Shown: positions 7,111 through 16,479 of the stretch, in pieces | Position numbering within the stretch: position 1 is the stretch's first letter | How the letters are laid out: every line of letters begins with the position of its first letter | Assembly (NCBI RefSeq): GCF_037440165.1 | Contig: NZ_JBBIUQ010000005.1 | Coordinates: 96,363-160,362, forward strand | Origin: Ignavibacterium sp037440165 | GTDB taxonomy: Bacteria > Bacteroidota > Ignavibacteria > Ignavibacteriales > Ignavibacteriaceae | Reading direction: 5' to 3' | Length of the DNA: 64,000 bases | Notes under the pieces: generated by a model | What the model was told of the DNA's origin: nothing | Seen by the model: the letters and a program-made list of their open reading frames with translations, nothing else | Database searches by the model: none | Translations under genes and position numbers: made by a program

Positions 7111-8207
7111 TTCTTAAATGGTAATTCTGTTACTTTCGCTTTAATTTTTTTATCACCATTCACAACATAAAGCAAAGAATTTTCGTTCAAATAATTCCGT
7201 TTGACAACAGCTAATCCAATTTGCTTTTTTAGTTTAATTGAATTGACAAATGAAGTGATAATCCCGGCATTCTGATTTTCTTCGTCAACCAATTCGGTTT
7301 CCTGAGATAATTGAATTTCTGATTCGAAAGTAAGCCCGTTTAATTTTTTCTGAACTTTATCATAAGTTTCTAGTCGGGCTAAAACTTCCTGACCAATGTA
7401 ACAACCTTTTTTCGTATCAATCAATCCGGAAAGATTTAACTCGTGAGGATTAAACAAATCATTTATTTCATTTGGTGCAACAGGAATTCCCTGCTCAATT
7501 CTGAAACTGTTATAAGCTTCTTCTCCAATCAGGTTGAAATCGAAAGGACCAGTATTATCAAGTACATAATTTAATAATCTGATTGTATGTGTGGTGTCAG
7601 TAAGCACCCAAAATTTCTTGGATCCCCTCTCTTCCTTCATCTTTGCAAGAAAGAAAAGAATACCTTCAATGTTCATCACTTTAAATGAATCAATTGGAAT
7701 ATCAGAAATCTGCGAGCCGCAAACCCAGGTCATAAATGAATCTGCTTGCGGACCAGAAAATTCCAAAATATTAAAACGGTGGTTTGCATCATTTTGTTTT
7801 ACATCGTCACTTATAACATATCGATTTATCCAGCTCATTACTTTAACTTTATTTGATAAATCACCAACCAGAATTAAATGAGATTCAAAATTCAAAACAG
7901 TAACAACATCTATAAATCTGCCTTTTTCGGTAGTAAATATTGTTTTACGGATTTGCTCTTTACTGAAATCTTTCAATCCGTTAGTAGTTATCCTGTGAAG
8001 AAAATCTGCACTGTCATTTCCTCTTAATTCGATTATAGATGCATTGTGAATATGCCTTAATCCTACACCGTTGTAAAGACTAAAAATTTCATCTTCAGGT
8101 TTTGAAAAACTTTTAATTACCGCTGCACCATTATTGCGATCAACATTAAACCCTCTAGATTCAAAATATGTAAGTAGTTCATTTTGTATCATAGTGTTTT
8201 CGAACAT
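7107..8207 (-). CDS. ygfZ: YgfZ/GcvT-domain folate-binding protein
   Basis: 366 residues. This family (YgfZ/Iba57) uses tetrahydrofolate to support repair or assembly of certain iron-sulfur enzymes. The signature KGCYIGQEVLARLETY with the conserved cysteine is near residue 263, and the GcvT-like N-terminal domain includes LRGNDSADFLHRITTNGL near residue 60. The C-terminus is the short beta-barrel with PF/KV-type ending. The ATG at 8207 has GGAG at good spacing. It is followed with 4-nt overlap by the cobalamin adenosyltransferase. Confidence 0.88.
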   Translation of the reverse strand: MFENTMIQNELLTYFESRGFNVDRNNGAAVIKSFSKPEDEIFSLYNGVGLRHIHNASIIELRGNDSADFLHRITTNGLKDFSKEQIRKTIFTTEKGRFIDVVTVLNFESHLILVGDLSNKVKVMSWINRYVISDDVKQNDANHRFNILEFSGPQADSFMTWVCGSQISDIPIDSFKVMNIEGILFFLAKMKEERGSKKFWVLTDTTHTIRLLNYVLDNTGPFDFNLIGEEAYNSFRIEQGIPVAPNEINDLFNPHELNLSGLIDTKKGCYIGQEVLARLETYDKVQKKLNGLTFESEIQLSQETELVDEENQNAGIITSFVNSIKLKKQIGLAVVKRNYLNENSLLYVVNGDKKIKAKVTELPFKK

Positions 8208-8301
8208 TTATTCTCCGTTTTTGTTAACAAATCACTTCAGATATTTATGATTAGTTAGATTTGTGTGTAATAAAATTTGCTGGACAAAGATAAAAAAATT
8301 T

Positions 8302-9150
8302 TTAATAACGACGAGTAATTTTTCTGCCTTCTGTGCTGTAATATAAGCTGTCCTTCTGATTGAAAATAAATGCCACAGAATCTTTATGAATCACACGATC
8401 AGGTAAGCTGTAGAAAATATGCTCATAATAATCAGGAAACTTATCATCGTTTATATTAGCCAAAGTTCTGCGGAAATCGATTCCATCATAAGTCATCAAA
8501 AGATGCGGTTGATTTCTGATTCCATCCACCAGAAAATAGTTGTAATTGATATTACCCGCGCCTTGTCCGTAATGAAAATTAACTTCAACATAAGTTACTG
8601 CTTTTGGAGACCAATTCTTCACTGCGAAGTTATTAAATCCTCCATGTGATGGAATTGGAGCTTCCCAAACTGTAAAAAGCTGCTCACCTTTACATTCGAA
8701 TAAAACTAAATAGATAAAAGGAGTTCCCAGTTTTGTACTGTCGAGGTCAATAAAACTCTGGTAATAGCCAACGATGTTTGATGGTTCAATGAATCTCTCA
8801 CCTGGTTTTGAGCGTGCTATAACTGCAAAAACAAATTTACCTTCATTTGTATCATAATAAATTACAGCAGGTTTAGGAATATCATAAACTGATGTTTTAT
8901 CAAATCTAAGAAGATATGTTCCTGATGGGAAATTTTTAATTATGTGTTCAATTACGCTTATTGTGTCGCAAGGAAATCTGTTTGTAGTCTCAGTTTTTAT
9001 CCTTTCAAGATTATACATTTGTATTGAGGCATCTTTCTCCGCACTCAATTCAACTTTTTCCTTATAATTAACAGAAACAGTTTCTTTGATTTCTTCCTTG
9101 CAGGATGAAAGAATCACAAACACAAATAATGCAAACAGATATCTGTTCAT
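8302..9150 (-). CDS. Putative lipoprotein of unknown function
   Basis: 282 residues. A hydrophobic signal peptide ends in the lipobox LSSC with the acylated cysteine at C17, so it is probably an outer-membrane or periplasmic lipoprotein. The remainder is beta-strand rich with aromatic residues (for example GYYQSFIDLDSTKLGTPFIYLVLFECKG) and no recognised domain. A strong hairpin precedes the gene, so it is probably transcribed separately from the M20 peptidase gene upstream, or attenuated. Confidence 0.6.
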   Translation of the reverse strand: MNRYLFALFVFVILSSCKEEIKETVSVNYKEKVELSAEKDASIQMYNLERIKTETTNRFPCDTISVIEHIIKNFPSGTYLLRFDKTSVYDIPKPAVIYYDTNEGKFVFAVIARSKPGERFIEPSNIVGYYQSFIDLDSTKLGTPFIYLVLFECKGEQLFTVWEAPIPSHGGFNNFAVKNWSPKAVTYVEVNFHYGQGAGNINYNYFLVDGIRNQPHLLMTYDGIDFRRTLANINDDKFPDYYEHIFYSLPDRVIHKDSVAFIFNQKDSLYYSTEGRKITRRY

Positions 9151-9168
9151 AGTTTTTATAAAATTATT

Positions 9169-9196
9169 GTGTCTTAACTCAAATGAGTTAAGACAC
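9169..9196 (-). terminator. Hairpin terminator after the M20 peptidase gene
   Basis: A perfect 12-bp inverted repeat (GTGTCTTAACTC 9169-9180, GAGTTAAGACAC 9185-9196) has a 4-nt loop and lies 12 nt after the peptidase stop. The minus-strand sequence beyond it is A/T-rich with a short T-run. Confidence 0.75.
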
Positions 9197-9207
9197 CAAT
9201 TGAAATT

Positions 9208-10575
9208 TTATACATTAGAAAATTCATCAAGAAAATATACAGAGCTTTTAATTCCGAGTTTGAAATGATTAAGATTAAAATGTTCATTTGGCGAATGTAG
9301 ATTTTCACTGTCTAATCCTAATCCCATCAGAACAGGACAAGCTTTAAGGCGATTTGCAAAGTCAACAACTATTGGAATTGAGCCGCCTTCGCGCATAAAA
9401 ATAGTTTTCTTTCCGAAAGCTTTTGACATTGCTCTTGAAGCTGCTTTGGTTGCTTTATGATCAAGTGGTGCTAAAACCGGATAGCCGCCGTGAATTGATG
9501 TGACATTTACTTTCACATAGTCAGGTGCAATTTGTTTTATATACTTTGTGAAAAGTTTCTTAATCTTTATTGGATCCTGATTCGGAACAAGCCGCATACT
9601 AATTTTTGCTGATGCTTTTGATGGAATTACAGTCTTTGCACCCTGACCTGTAAATCCTCCTACAATTCCATTGCAATCTAATGTTGGTCTTCCCCAGATT
9701 CTTTCAAGAAAAGAATAACCTTTTTCGCCAACTGATTTTTTTATTCCGATACTTTTAGCAAATTCCTTTTCAGAAAATTTAAGTGCCTTAAAGTTTTCTC
9801 TCTCTTCTTTAGTCAGTTTCAAAACATCTTTATAAAAACCGGTTATTGTGATTCTACCATCTTTATCTTTCAGTTTAGCAATAATTTCAGCAAGAATGTT
9901 TATTGGATTAGGAACGGCTCCACCATAAGTTCCTGAATGTAAATCCCTATTCGGGCCAATGACTTCAACTTCCATATAAGTTAAACCGCGCAATCCATAG
10001 GTAATAGTTGGAACTCCAACATCCCACAATGAAGTATCTGAAATCAGAACCGCATCAGCTTTCAGAAGTTCGACATTATTTTTCAAAAATGAAATGAGAT
10101 TGGAGCTTCCGATTTCTTCTTCACCTTCAATAATGAATTTAACATTTAATGGAAGACTGCCAAAAGCTTTAAAGTATGCTTCAACACTTTTAATATGAAC
10201 ATACATCTGACCTTTATCGTCAGTTGCACCGCGAGCAAAAATATTATCACCTTTAATTGTAGGTTCAAAAGGTGGAGTTTCCCACAAATCGATCGGATCG
10301 ACAGGCTGAACATCATAATGTCCGTAAACAAGTACTGTTGGTTTTCCAGGTGCACCTAACCATTCTGCATAAACAAGTGGATGACCTTCAGTCTGAAATA
10401 TTTCAACTTTATTCATTCCGGCTTGTTTTAATTTCTCTGCAACAAATTCAGCAGCTCGCTGCATATCTTTGCTGTGTTCAGGTAGTGTGCTTATCGAAGG
10501 AATTCTCAGGAACTCTTTAAGTTCATCAAGATATCTTTGATAATTTGAGTCAATGTAATCAAAAACTTCTTTCAT
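9208..10575 (-). CDS. M20 family metallopeptidase (dipeptidase type)
   Basis: 455 residues, typical of cytosolic M20 dipeptidases related to carnosinase and CPG2. Zinc-ligand blocks are in order: YGHYDVQP (H86 and D88), RGATDDKGQ (bridging Asp near 119), EGEEEIGS near 150 with the catalytic Glu, a later Asp in ISDTS near 178, and a C-terminal LHSPNE with the last His. The lid/dimerisation domain lies between. It hydrolyses small peptides; the substrate is not predictable. The ATG has AGGAG at good spacing. It is divergent from lptF with about 130 bp between. Confidence 0.92.
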   Translation of the reverse strand: MKEVFDYIDSNYQRYLDELKEFLRIPSISTLPEHSKDMQRAAEFVAEKLKQAGMNKVEIFQTEGHPLVYAEWLGAPGKPTVLVYGHYDVQPVDPIDLWETPPFEPTIKGDNIFARGATDDKGQMYVHIKSVEAYFKAFGSLPLNVKFIIEGEEEIGSSNLISFLKNNVELLKADAVLISDTSLWDVGVPTITYGLRGLTYMEVEVIGPNRDLHSGTYGGAVPNPINILAEIIAKLKDKDGRITITGFYKDVLKLTKEERENFKALKFSEKEFAKSIGIKKSVGEKGYSFLERIWGRPTLDCNGIVGGFTGQGAKTVIPSKASAKISMRLVPNQDPIKIKKLFTKYIKQIAPDYVKVNVTSIHGGYPVLAPLDHKATKAASRAMSKAFGKKTIFMREGGSIPIVVDFANRLKACPVLMGLGLDSENLHSPNEHFNLNHFKLGIKSSVYFLDEFSNV

Positions 10576-10705
10576 TTATTCTCCTTTCAAGGTTCGATTA
10601 AAAATGTTTAGTTATTTTACTAAACAAAAATAAAGTATTATTGATTACCAAACCTACCAGATTACATTTGTTGTTAAGTTTTTTTTGCTTGGTTATATTC
10701 GTTTT

Positions 10706-12082
10706 ATGATTTTGTACAGATATATACTTCGTAATCACTTCATTCCTTTTCTTTTTTCACTGATTACACTCATCTGCATATTCCTTCTACAGTTTCTTAT
10801 GAAGTTTGCAGACAGACTGGTTGGTAAAGGACTGGATGCTTGGATTATCACAAAACTTATTGTATTTAATTTGAGCTGGATGGTAGTGCTTGTTGTCCCA
10901 ATGGCAACTCTTGTTGCAACTTTAATGGCTTTCGGGAATATGAGTCAGAACAATGAAGTCACGATTATGAAATCATCAGGTGTTAGTTTATATCGACTGA
11001 TGTTTGCACCGATTGCTGCGAGTGTTGTTCTATCTTTCCTGCTCTATCTTTTTAACAATGAAGTTCTTCCTGATGCAAATCATCAGGCGAAAATTTTAAT
11101 GAGTGATATTTCTCGAACTAAACCTACACTTTCACTTGAGCCGGGATTTTTCTCTCAGGAAGTTCCAAATTATGCAATCCTTGCCAGAAAGATTGATCAG
11201 AACACTAACATTCTCTATGACCTGACCATTTATGATTACTCTAATGCAATGAAAATTAATGTCGTCACTGCAAAAAAAGGCAAAATATTTTTTTCAGCAA
11301 ATCAAACTAAACTAATAATGGCTTTGGAAGATGGTGAAATTCACGAATCTGATGTTGAGAATACAACAATGTATCGCAAGCTAAGATTTGAAAAACATAA
11401 AATTGCAATGAACGCAGATTTATTTACTTTTCAGCAATCGGGACCAACCTCGCGCGGTGAAAGAGAATTAAGCGTTGAAGATATGAAGTATATAACTGAC
11501 AGTTTATATCAGATTCAGGCATCAAATATTAAGTATCTGGAATCAGAAGTTAACAAGTATATCCTTCTTAAAGATAAATTCCCATTTAAACCTGCACCAG
11601 TTCAACAGCAGAGCAAATCAGTTGAGAAGATGAAAAATCTTGACAGAGTCAGAACTGCAATGAATGTAGTTATTTCTGCATACCGTCGTGTTGAATGGAC
11701 TCAAAGAGAAATAGAAAAGTATGAAGTTGAGATTTATAAGAAGTATGCTATTCCGGCGGCTTGTTTTGTGTTTATTCTGATTGGTGCACCTTTGGGAATA
11801 ATGGTTCGCAAAGGCGGATTTGGTGTAGCTGCAAGTATTAGTTTGTTTTTCTTTCTTCTGTACTGGGCATTTCTGATTGGTGGTGAAAAATTATCAGAAA
11901 GAGGAATCATCTCACCTTTTATGGGAATGTGGTCAGCAAATATTTTATTGTTCACTGCAGGATTGTTACTTACAATTCAAACCAATCTTGAAACGAAAAC
12001 AATCTCATTTGAATTCCTGAAAAAGTTTATTCCGAAATCATTTGAACAGAAAGCAGAGGGAAATGAAAATCAAGATTCTTGA
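10706..12082 (+). CDS. lptF: LPS export ABC transporter permease LptF/LptG family (first of pair)
   Basis: 458 residues from the ATG at 10706; an upstream TTG in frame at 10685 is less likely. YjgP/YjgQ fold: three N-terminal helices (about residues 12-35, 50-80, 95-120), a periplasmic beta-jellyroll in the middle, and three C-terminal helices after about 345. LptF and LptG with LptB2 extract LPS from the inner membrane. A longer than usual polar insert (about residues 250-320) precedes the C-terminal helices. Overlaps the start of the next permease gene by 20 nt, which supports the heterodimer pair. Which is F and which is G is not certain. Confidence 0.85.
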   Translation: MILYRYILRNHFIPFLFSLITLICIFLLQFLMKFADRLVGKGLDAWIITKLIVFNLSWMVVLVVPMATLVATLMAFGNMSQNNEVTIMKSSGVSLYRLMFAPIAASVVLSFLLYLFNNEVLPDANHQAKILMSDISRTKPTLSLEPGFFSQEVPNYAILARKIDQNTNILYDLTIYDYSNAMKINVVTAKKGKIFFSANQTKLIMALEDGEIHESDVENTTMYRKLRFEKHKIAMNADLFTFQQSGPTSRGERELSVEDMKYITDSLYQIQASNIKYLESEVNKYILLKDKFPFKPAPVQQQSKSVEKMKNLDRVRTAMNVVISAYRRVEWTQREIEKYEVEIYKKYAIPAACFVFILIGAPLGIMVRKGGFGVAASISLFFFLLYWAFLIGGEKLSERGIISPFMGMWSANILLFTAGLLLTIQTNLETKTISFEFLKKFIPKSFEQKAEGNENQDS

Positions 12083-13151
12083 CAGATATCTGATTAAACA
12101 ATTTCTTCAAACAATTCTGTTTGGCTTGCTTGCTTTCACTTTAATTTTTGTTGTAATTGACGCAATGGAAAATCTGGATGACTTTATTGATCAAAGTGTT
12201 CCTACGTTGAAAATTCTTCATTATTATTTTGTGTTCTCTCCGGAAATAATCCGGCTGATGACACCTGTTGCCGTATTATTTGCAGCATTGTTTACTGCAG
12301 GAAAAGCCGCAAACCTCAGTGAGTTAACTGCTATTAAAGCAAGTGGTGTTAGTCTTTTCAGATTTATGCTGCCATTTATTGTAACCACATTTTTGATTTC
12401 CTTATTCTCAATCTATTTTGGGGGATATTTAGTCCCGATGGCTAATAAAACTAAAATAAACATTGAGCAGGTTTATCTTAAAAAGAATTTAACTTTCGCA
12501 GAAAGCAATATTTATTTTCAGGATAGTAAAACAAGAATAATCAGCATTTCTTATTTTGATGCAGACAGGAATCGTGCTAACAGAATCAGCATTCAGGATT
12601 TTTCTCTGGATGATTACACCACAATGACACGAAGGATTGATGCTGTGTTTCTTCAATATGATTCAACGAAAAATAAATGGATTGCTGAAAATGGTGTAGA
12701 AAGAATTTTTTATCCGAACAAACAGGAAGCAAGATATTTTACTCAACTTGAAATTAATAAATTAAATTTTCTGCCTGAGGATTTAACGAAGAAACAAAGG
12801 AAAACCTCCGAGATGAATCTTGCTGAACTAAGAGAATTAATTAACTCTCAATTAAGAGCAGGTAATGATCCTACTTCAACATTGATTGAATATCATTCAA
12901 GATTTGCTTTTGCAGCAACAAATCTGATTGTAGTTTTGTTCGGACTGCCTATCTCGGCAAATAAAAGAAAAGGTGGACTTGCAGTTCAGGTTGGAATAAA
13001 TATTCTTGTAACTTTCATCTATCTTGTATTTATGAAAATCAGTCAGGCATTTGGTAAAAATGGTGCGCTTGATCCTTTATTAACTGCATGGTTTGCAAAT
13101 ATTATTTTTCTAATAGCTGCAGTTTACAATTTATTCAGAGCAAGATTGTGA
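12063..13151 (+). CDS. lptG: LPS export ABC transporter permease LptF/LptG family (second of pair)
   Basis: 362 residues from the ATG at 12063, chosen because GAGGG lies just upstream; the longer TTG frame start would run further into lptF. It has the same architecture as the upstream gene: N-terminal helices (KQFLQTILFGLLAFTLIFVVID), periplasmic jellyroll, C-terminal helices ending near 357. The N-terminal LDRYLIKQF block is typical of LptG. It forms the second half of the LptFG permease. Transcription probably starts in the short region between it and the divergent peptidase. Confidence 0.87.
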   Translation: MKIKILDRYLIKQFLQTILFGLLAFTLIFVVIDAMENLDDFIDQSVPTLKILHYYFVFSPEIIRLMTPVAVLFAALFTAGKAANLSELTAIKASGVSLFRFMLPFIVTTFLISLFSIYFGGYLVPMANKTKINIEQVYLKKNLTFAESNIYFQDSKTRIISISYFDADRNRANRISIQDFSLDDYTTMTRRIDAVFLQYDSTKNKWIAENGVERIFYPNKQEARYFTQLEINKLNFLPEDLTKKQRKTSEMNLAELRELINSQLRAGNDPTSTLIEYHSRFAFAATNLIVVLFGLPISANKRKGGLAVQVGINILVTFIYLVFMKISQAFGKNGALDPLLTAWFANIIFLIAAVYNLFRARL

Positions 13152-13316
13152 AGTATAAAGTTAATAAGGAATTTGGTATAAGGTGTAAGGAATGGGGAAA
13201 TATGGTGAGAACTAAAAGTCTTAATTAAAAATGTATTGAATATAATTCAAATGAAATCTTCTCATTTCCATTATTTGTCATAAATCATATTTATCAGTTT
13301 ATTTTGAAATATTATT

Positions 13317-13343
13317 CAAAAAAAAGCGAGTATTTCACCCGCC
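13317..13343 (-). terminator. Rho-independent terminator of the DUF3467 operon
   Basis: Stem GCGAGT (13326-13331) pairs with ACCCGC (13337-13342) with one G-U pair, and an A-run at 13318-13325 gives a T-run on the minus strand. It closes the TPR-DUF3467 operon; the rest of the convergent gap to lptG (13152-13316) shows nothing recognisable. Confidence 0.72.
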
Positions 13344-13370
13344 TTATGATTAGTCAATTCCAACTGTACT

Positions 13371-13697
13371 TTAGTTGATTTTATCTTCTTTAATCGGAAC
13401 AAATCCAAAGTGCTGATTCTGGGGAGGTTCTAATCTTATTTCACCAAAACGAGCTTCATATTTTTTAATATTATCTTCCAAAGCTTTCATCAGCATTTTG
13501 GCGTGCTGAGGAGTTGTAATTATTCTTGCGTGCACTTTAGCTTTAGGAACACCAGGAACAATCCGCGTAAAATCAATTACAAATTCTGCTGGCGAGTGAG
13601 AAATTATAGCAAGGTTTGAATAAATTCCTTCAGCTTCTTTCTCACCAAGCTCTATATTTATCTGTTGTCCCTGAGGAGGTTGTTGTTTACTGTCCAT
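13371..13697 (-). CDS. DUF3467 family protein
   Basis: 108 residues, soluble. The DUF3467 core is clear: GIYSNLAIISHSPAEFVIDF, then a turn and ARIITTPQHAKMLMKALEDNIKKYEARFG. The family is widespread in bacteria and archaea with unknown function. The N-terminus is a proline/glutamine-rich tail (QQPPQGQQ). It begins 2 nt after the TPR gene's stop and ends before a terminator, so it is the last gene of a two-gene operon. Confidence 0.85.
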   Translation of the reverse strand: MDSKQQPPQGQQINIELGEKEAEGIYSNLAIISHSPAEFVIDFTRIVPGVPKAKVHARIITTPQHAKMLMKALEDNIKKYEARFGEIRLEPPQNQHFGFVPIKEDKIN

Positions 13698-13699
13698 AT

Positions 13700-14845
13700 T
13701 TACTTTCTTAACTCATCTGCTTTGTTAAATGCTTTAATAGCTTCTTCAGTCATTCCCAGAACAGAATAAACTCTGCCTAAAAGCTCCCAGGTATTTGCAT
13801 CAGCTTCCGGCATTTCAACTGCTTTTTCCAGATAAGGCAAAGCAGCGCGATATTTTTCTTTGTAAGATTCATCAATCTTATTCTCAGCTTCTGCTTTTTT
13901 CTGAATTGCTAATCCCCATCTCAGATATGTAACACCAAGATTATAAATCGCATTATTGTAGTTCGGATCGAGTTCCAATGCTCTCTTAAATTGCTCTTCA
14001 GCTTCAGCATATTTTTCTGCACCTAATAAAAGAACTCCGTAATTGTATCTGTAATATTTATTGTTTGGTTCAGCTTTAACTCCAGCCTCAAACTGACTTG
14101 TTGCTTCAGAAATTCTTTCGGCACCAATATATGCATTAGATAAGAATAACAACATATCAGTATCATCAGGATAAAGTTTTCTTCCTTCTGATAATACATC
14201 TATTGATCTGTTGAAATATTCTTTTGCTTCAGCATCCTTGCCCTGGTTCTTTAAATTCGAACCCATTACATAATAAATTTCACCCAAGTATTTATATCCA
14301 TCTTTATCTTTTTCCAGAGCGATAATTTTCTTCAGTGGTTCAACTGCAGCTTCGTTATCACCTTTACTCATAAATGCAAATGCAAGGTTTTTGTAGGAAT
14401 CAGCACTGTCTGGTTCTATATCTGAAGCAGATTTAAAATCTGCAACAGCTTTATCAAAAAAAACCATCATACTATCTTCATCCTGAACTTTTGCTGCTCG
14501 CTGAAAAAATGCAACACCACGGTTGAAGACAGTAACCCAGGTCGATTTTTTGTAATCTTTAATTTCCTTTTCATAAGTTTTGGAAATTGCTAATGATTGA
14601 TTAAAGCTCTCAATCATTTTGGGATAGTCACCTTTTTCAGAATAAACTACACCCATTAAGTAGTAACCCTGATCACTCTTGGGATTTTTTGTAATTTCTT
14701 TCTGCAAAACTTCTAAAGCTTTGTCATAGTTCTTTTGCTGAATATACAGCTTTGCACTAGTAATTTCTGTTGATGAGCATTGATATCCCATCAAAAGCAT
14801 ACCTAAAACAATAAATGCTGCAGAAATTAAATTTGATTTTTTCAT
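13700..14845 (-). CDS. Exported tetratricopeptide repeat protein
   Basis: 381 residues. An N-terminal signal peptide has a cysteine at residue 23 (MGYQC); the residue before Cys is Gln, so the lipobox is not canonical and lipidation is uncertain. The rest is about eight TPR units, for example KAEEQF-type repeats such as YNYGVLLLGAEKYAEAEEQF and AIYNLGVTYLRWGLAIQKKA. It is likely a scaffold in the periplasm. The ATG has GGAG at good spacing. Upstream of DUF3467 in the same operon. The ~200-bp divergent gap to the adenosine deaminase should hold promoters for both, but none is convincing. Confidence 0.78.
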   Translation of the reverse strand: MKKSNLISAAFIVLGMLLMGYQCSSTEITSAKLYIQQKNYDKALEVLQKEITKNPKSDQGYYLMGVVYSEKGDYPKMIESFNQSLAISKTYEKEIKDYKKSTWVTVFNRGVAFFQRAAKVQDEDSMMVFFDKAVADFKSASDIEPDSADSYKNLAFAFMSKGDNEAAVEPLKKIIALEKDKDGYKYLGEIYYVMGSNLKNQGKDAEAKEYFNRSIDVLSEGRKLYPDDTDMLLFLSNAYIGAERISEATSQFEAGVKAEPNNKYYRYNYGVLLLGAEKYAEAEEQFKRALELDPNYNNAIYNLGVTYLRWGLAIQKKAEAENKIDESYKEKYRAALPYLEKAVEMPEADANTWELLGRVYSVLGMTEEAIKAFNKADELRK

Positions 14846-15043
14846 TTTTACTCCAAATGATATTTAATATTAATTTAAAGTCAATTTCTATATTTGAGTA
14901 TTTCAAAAATAACAAGATTAACAAAAATATGATAACTAAATTTTTATCGTTTGATTTTCCTTTGATTTAAGCTGTCACTCATTCATTTAAATTGATTTTA
15001 GCTCGCTAAAAAGATATTTTTTGATTAGAAAAAAGAGGAATTT

Positions 15044-16159
15044 ATGACCACAGAACATATCCTAAAAACCATTCCTAAAGTTTTGCTTCATGATCATCTA
15101 GACGGTGGATTACGACCTCAGACAATTATTGAACTTGCAGATGAAATGAAATACAAAAAGCTTCCGACAAAAGATCCTGCTGAACTTGCTGAATGGTTCC
15201 ATCGTGGTGCAAACAAAGGAAATCTTGTTGAATATTTACAAGGTTTTGAACATACAACTGCAGTTATGCAAACAAAGGAAGCTCTGACCAGAGTTGCTTA
15301 CGAAATGATAGAAGATATGAAAAATGATGGAGTAGTTTATATTGAGACCAGATTTGCACCTGTGTTTCATACAAATAAAAGTCTTTATCTTGAAGATACT
15401 GTCAGAGCTGTAATTGAAGGATTGGAAATGGGTAAAAGAGATTTCGGAGTTGGTTATGGTTTGATATTATGCGGAATGCGAAATATGAAAAATACTCTTG
15501 AGATAGCCGAACTTGCAGTAAACTTCAGAAGAGATGGTGTGGTAGGGTTTGACCTCGCTGGTGAAGAAGGCGGTTACCCGCCAAAGAAACATGTAGAAGC
15601 TTTTCAGTTTATTCAAAGAGCTAATTTCAACATTACAATTCACGCCGGTGAAGCATTTGGTAAAGAATCTATTTGGCAGGCAATTCAATGGTGTGGCGCA
15701 CACAGAATCGGTCACGCAACCAGACTAATTGAAGATATCGCTATTGATAATGATGGAAAGGTAGCAGCTTTTGGCGACCTTGCACAATATGTGCTGGACA
15801 AGAGAATTCCTCTTGAAATTTGTCTTTTAAGTAATGTTCATACTGGTGCTGTGGATAGAATTGAAAATCACCCGTTTGGAATTTTTTACAAAGAGAAATT
15901 TCGTGTAACTCTAAATACCGATGACCGATTGATGAGTGATACTACAATGACTAAAGAATTTATGACAGCTGTAAAATACTTTAATCTGAATTTTGATGAT
16001 TTTGAAAAAATCACAATTAATTCAATGAAATCTGCTTTCATTCCTTACAAAGAAAGACTTCATTACATCTACAATGTTATAAAACCAGGTTATCAGAAAA
16101 TGCGCGAACAAATTTTATCATTCAACAACAGTAAAGGAGAAAATGAAAAAATTATTTAG
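15044..16159 (+). CDS. add: Adenosine deaminase family enzyme
   Basis: 371 residues. It hydrolyses (deoxy)adenosine to (deoxy)inosine in purine salvage. The metal and catalytic motifs are HDHLDGG (H16, H18), FDLAGEEGG near residue 168, ITIHAGEAFG near 199 with the zinc His and catalytic Glu, RIGHATR near 225 and LNTDDRLMSDT near 287 with the catalytic aspartates. AGAGG precedes the ATG. It is the first gene of a plus-strand run; its end overlaps the next small gene by 17 nt. The exact nucleoside substrate is inferred from the family. Confidence 0.9.
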   Translation: MTTEHILKTIPKVLLHDHLDGGLRPQTIIELADEMKYKKLPTKDPAELAEWFHRGANKGNLVEYLQGFEHTTAVMQTKEALTRVAYEMIEDMKNDGVVYIETRFAPVFHTNKSLYLEDTVRAVIEGLEMGKRDFGVGYGLILCGMRNMKNTLEIAELAVNFRRDGVVGFDLAGEEGGYPPKKHVEAFQFIQRANFNITIHAGEAFGKESIWQAIQWCGAHRIGHATRLIEDIAIDNDGKVAAFGDLAQYVLDKRIPLEICLLSNVHTGAVDRIENHPFGIFYKEKFRVTLNTDDRLMSDTTMTKEFMTAVKYFNLNFDDFEKITINSMKSAFIPYKERLHYIYNVIKPGYQKMREQILSFNNSKGENEKII

Positions 16160-16478
16160 TAATTACAACTTTGAATTTGATAAGAATGAAAGAAAACTTC
16201 TTAAAACTTTCTGTGGACAAGTTCTCAAACAGGTTTCAGGTGATTCTAAATTTTTTGCAGAAGAAAAAGCATTCAACTCAATTATAAACAAACTGAACAG
16301 CAGTGATGAAACAATAAAACTTACTAAAGATGAAAAAATCAGATTAACTCATCAACTGAAACAAAATGTTGATTTTATCGAAAAGCAGATGAACAAAGGA
16401 TGGTTCTTTAAACGATGGTTATATAAATCACTTCACAATCAGTATAACAACTTATTAGAAAAACATTTCAGAGATTAA
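16143..16478 (+). CDS. Conserved-looking small protein of unknown function
   Basis: 111 residues, basic and helical, with no signal peptide or membrane segment and no family I recognise. The start is supported by AAGGAG 5 nt upstream of the ATG, inside the end of the adenosine deaminase gene. Its stop lies 1 nt before the urocanase ATG. The tight packing between two enzymes suggests a real gene, probably a cytosolic helper or regulator, but this is only context. Confidence 0.6.
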   Translation: MKKLFSNYNFEFDKNERKLLKTFCGQVLKQVSGDSKFFAEEKAFNSIINKLNSSDETIKLTKDEKIRLTHQLKQNVDFIEKQMNKGWFFKRWLYKSLHNQYNNLLEKHFRD

Positions 16479-16479
16479 T

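Noticed and set aside
8208..8301. Possible cobalamin riboswitch upstream of the ygfZ-adenosyltransferase operon
   Set aside because: The gap is only 94 nt and no B12-box-like pattern is visible.
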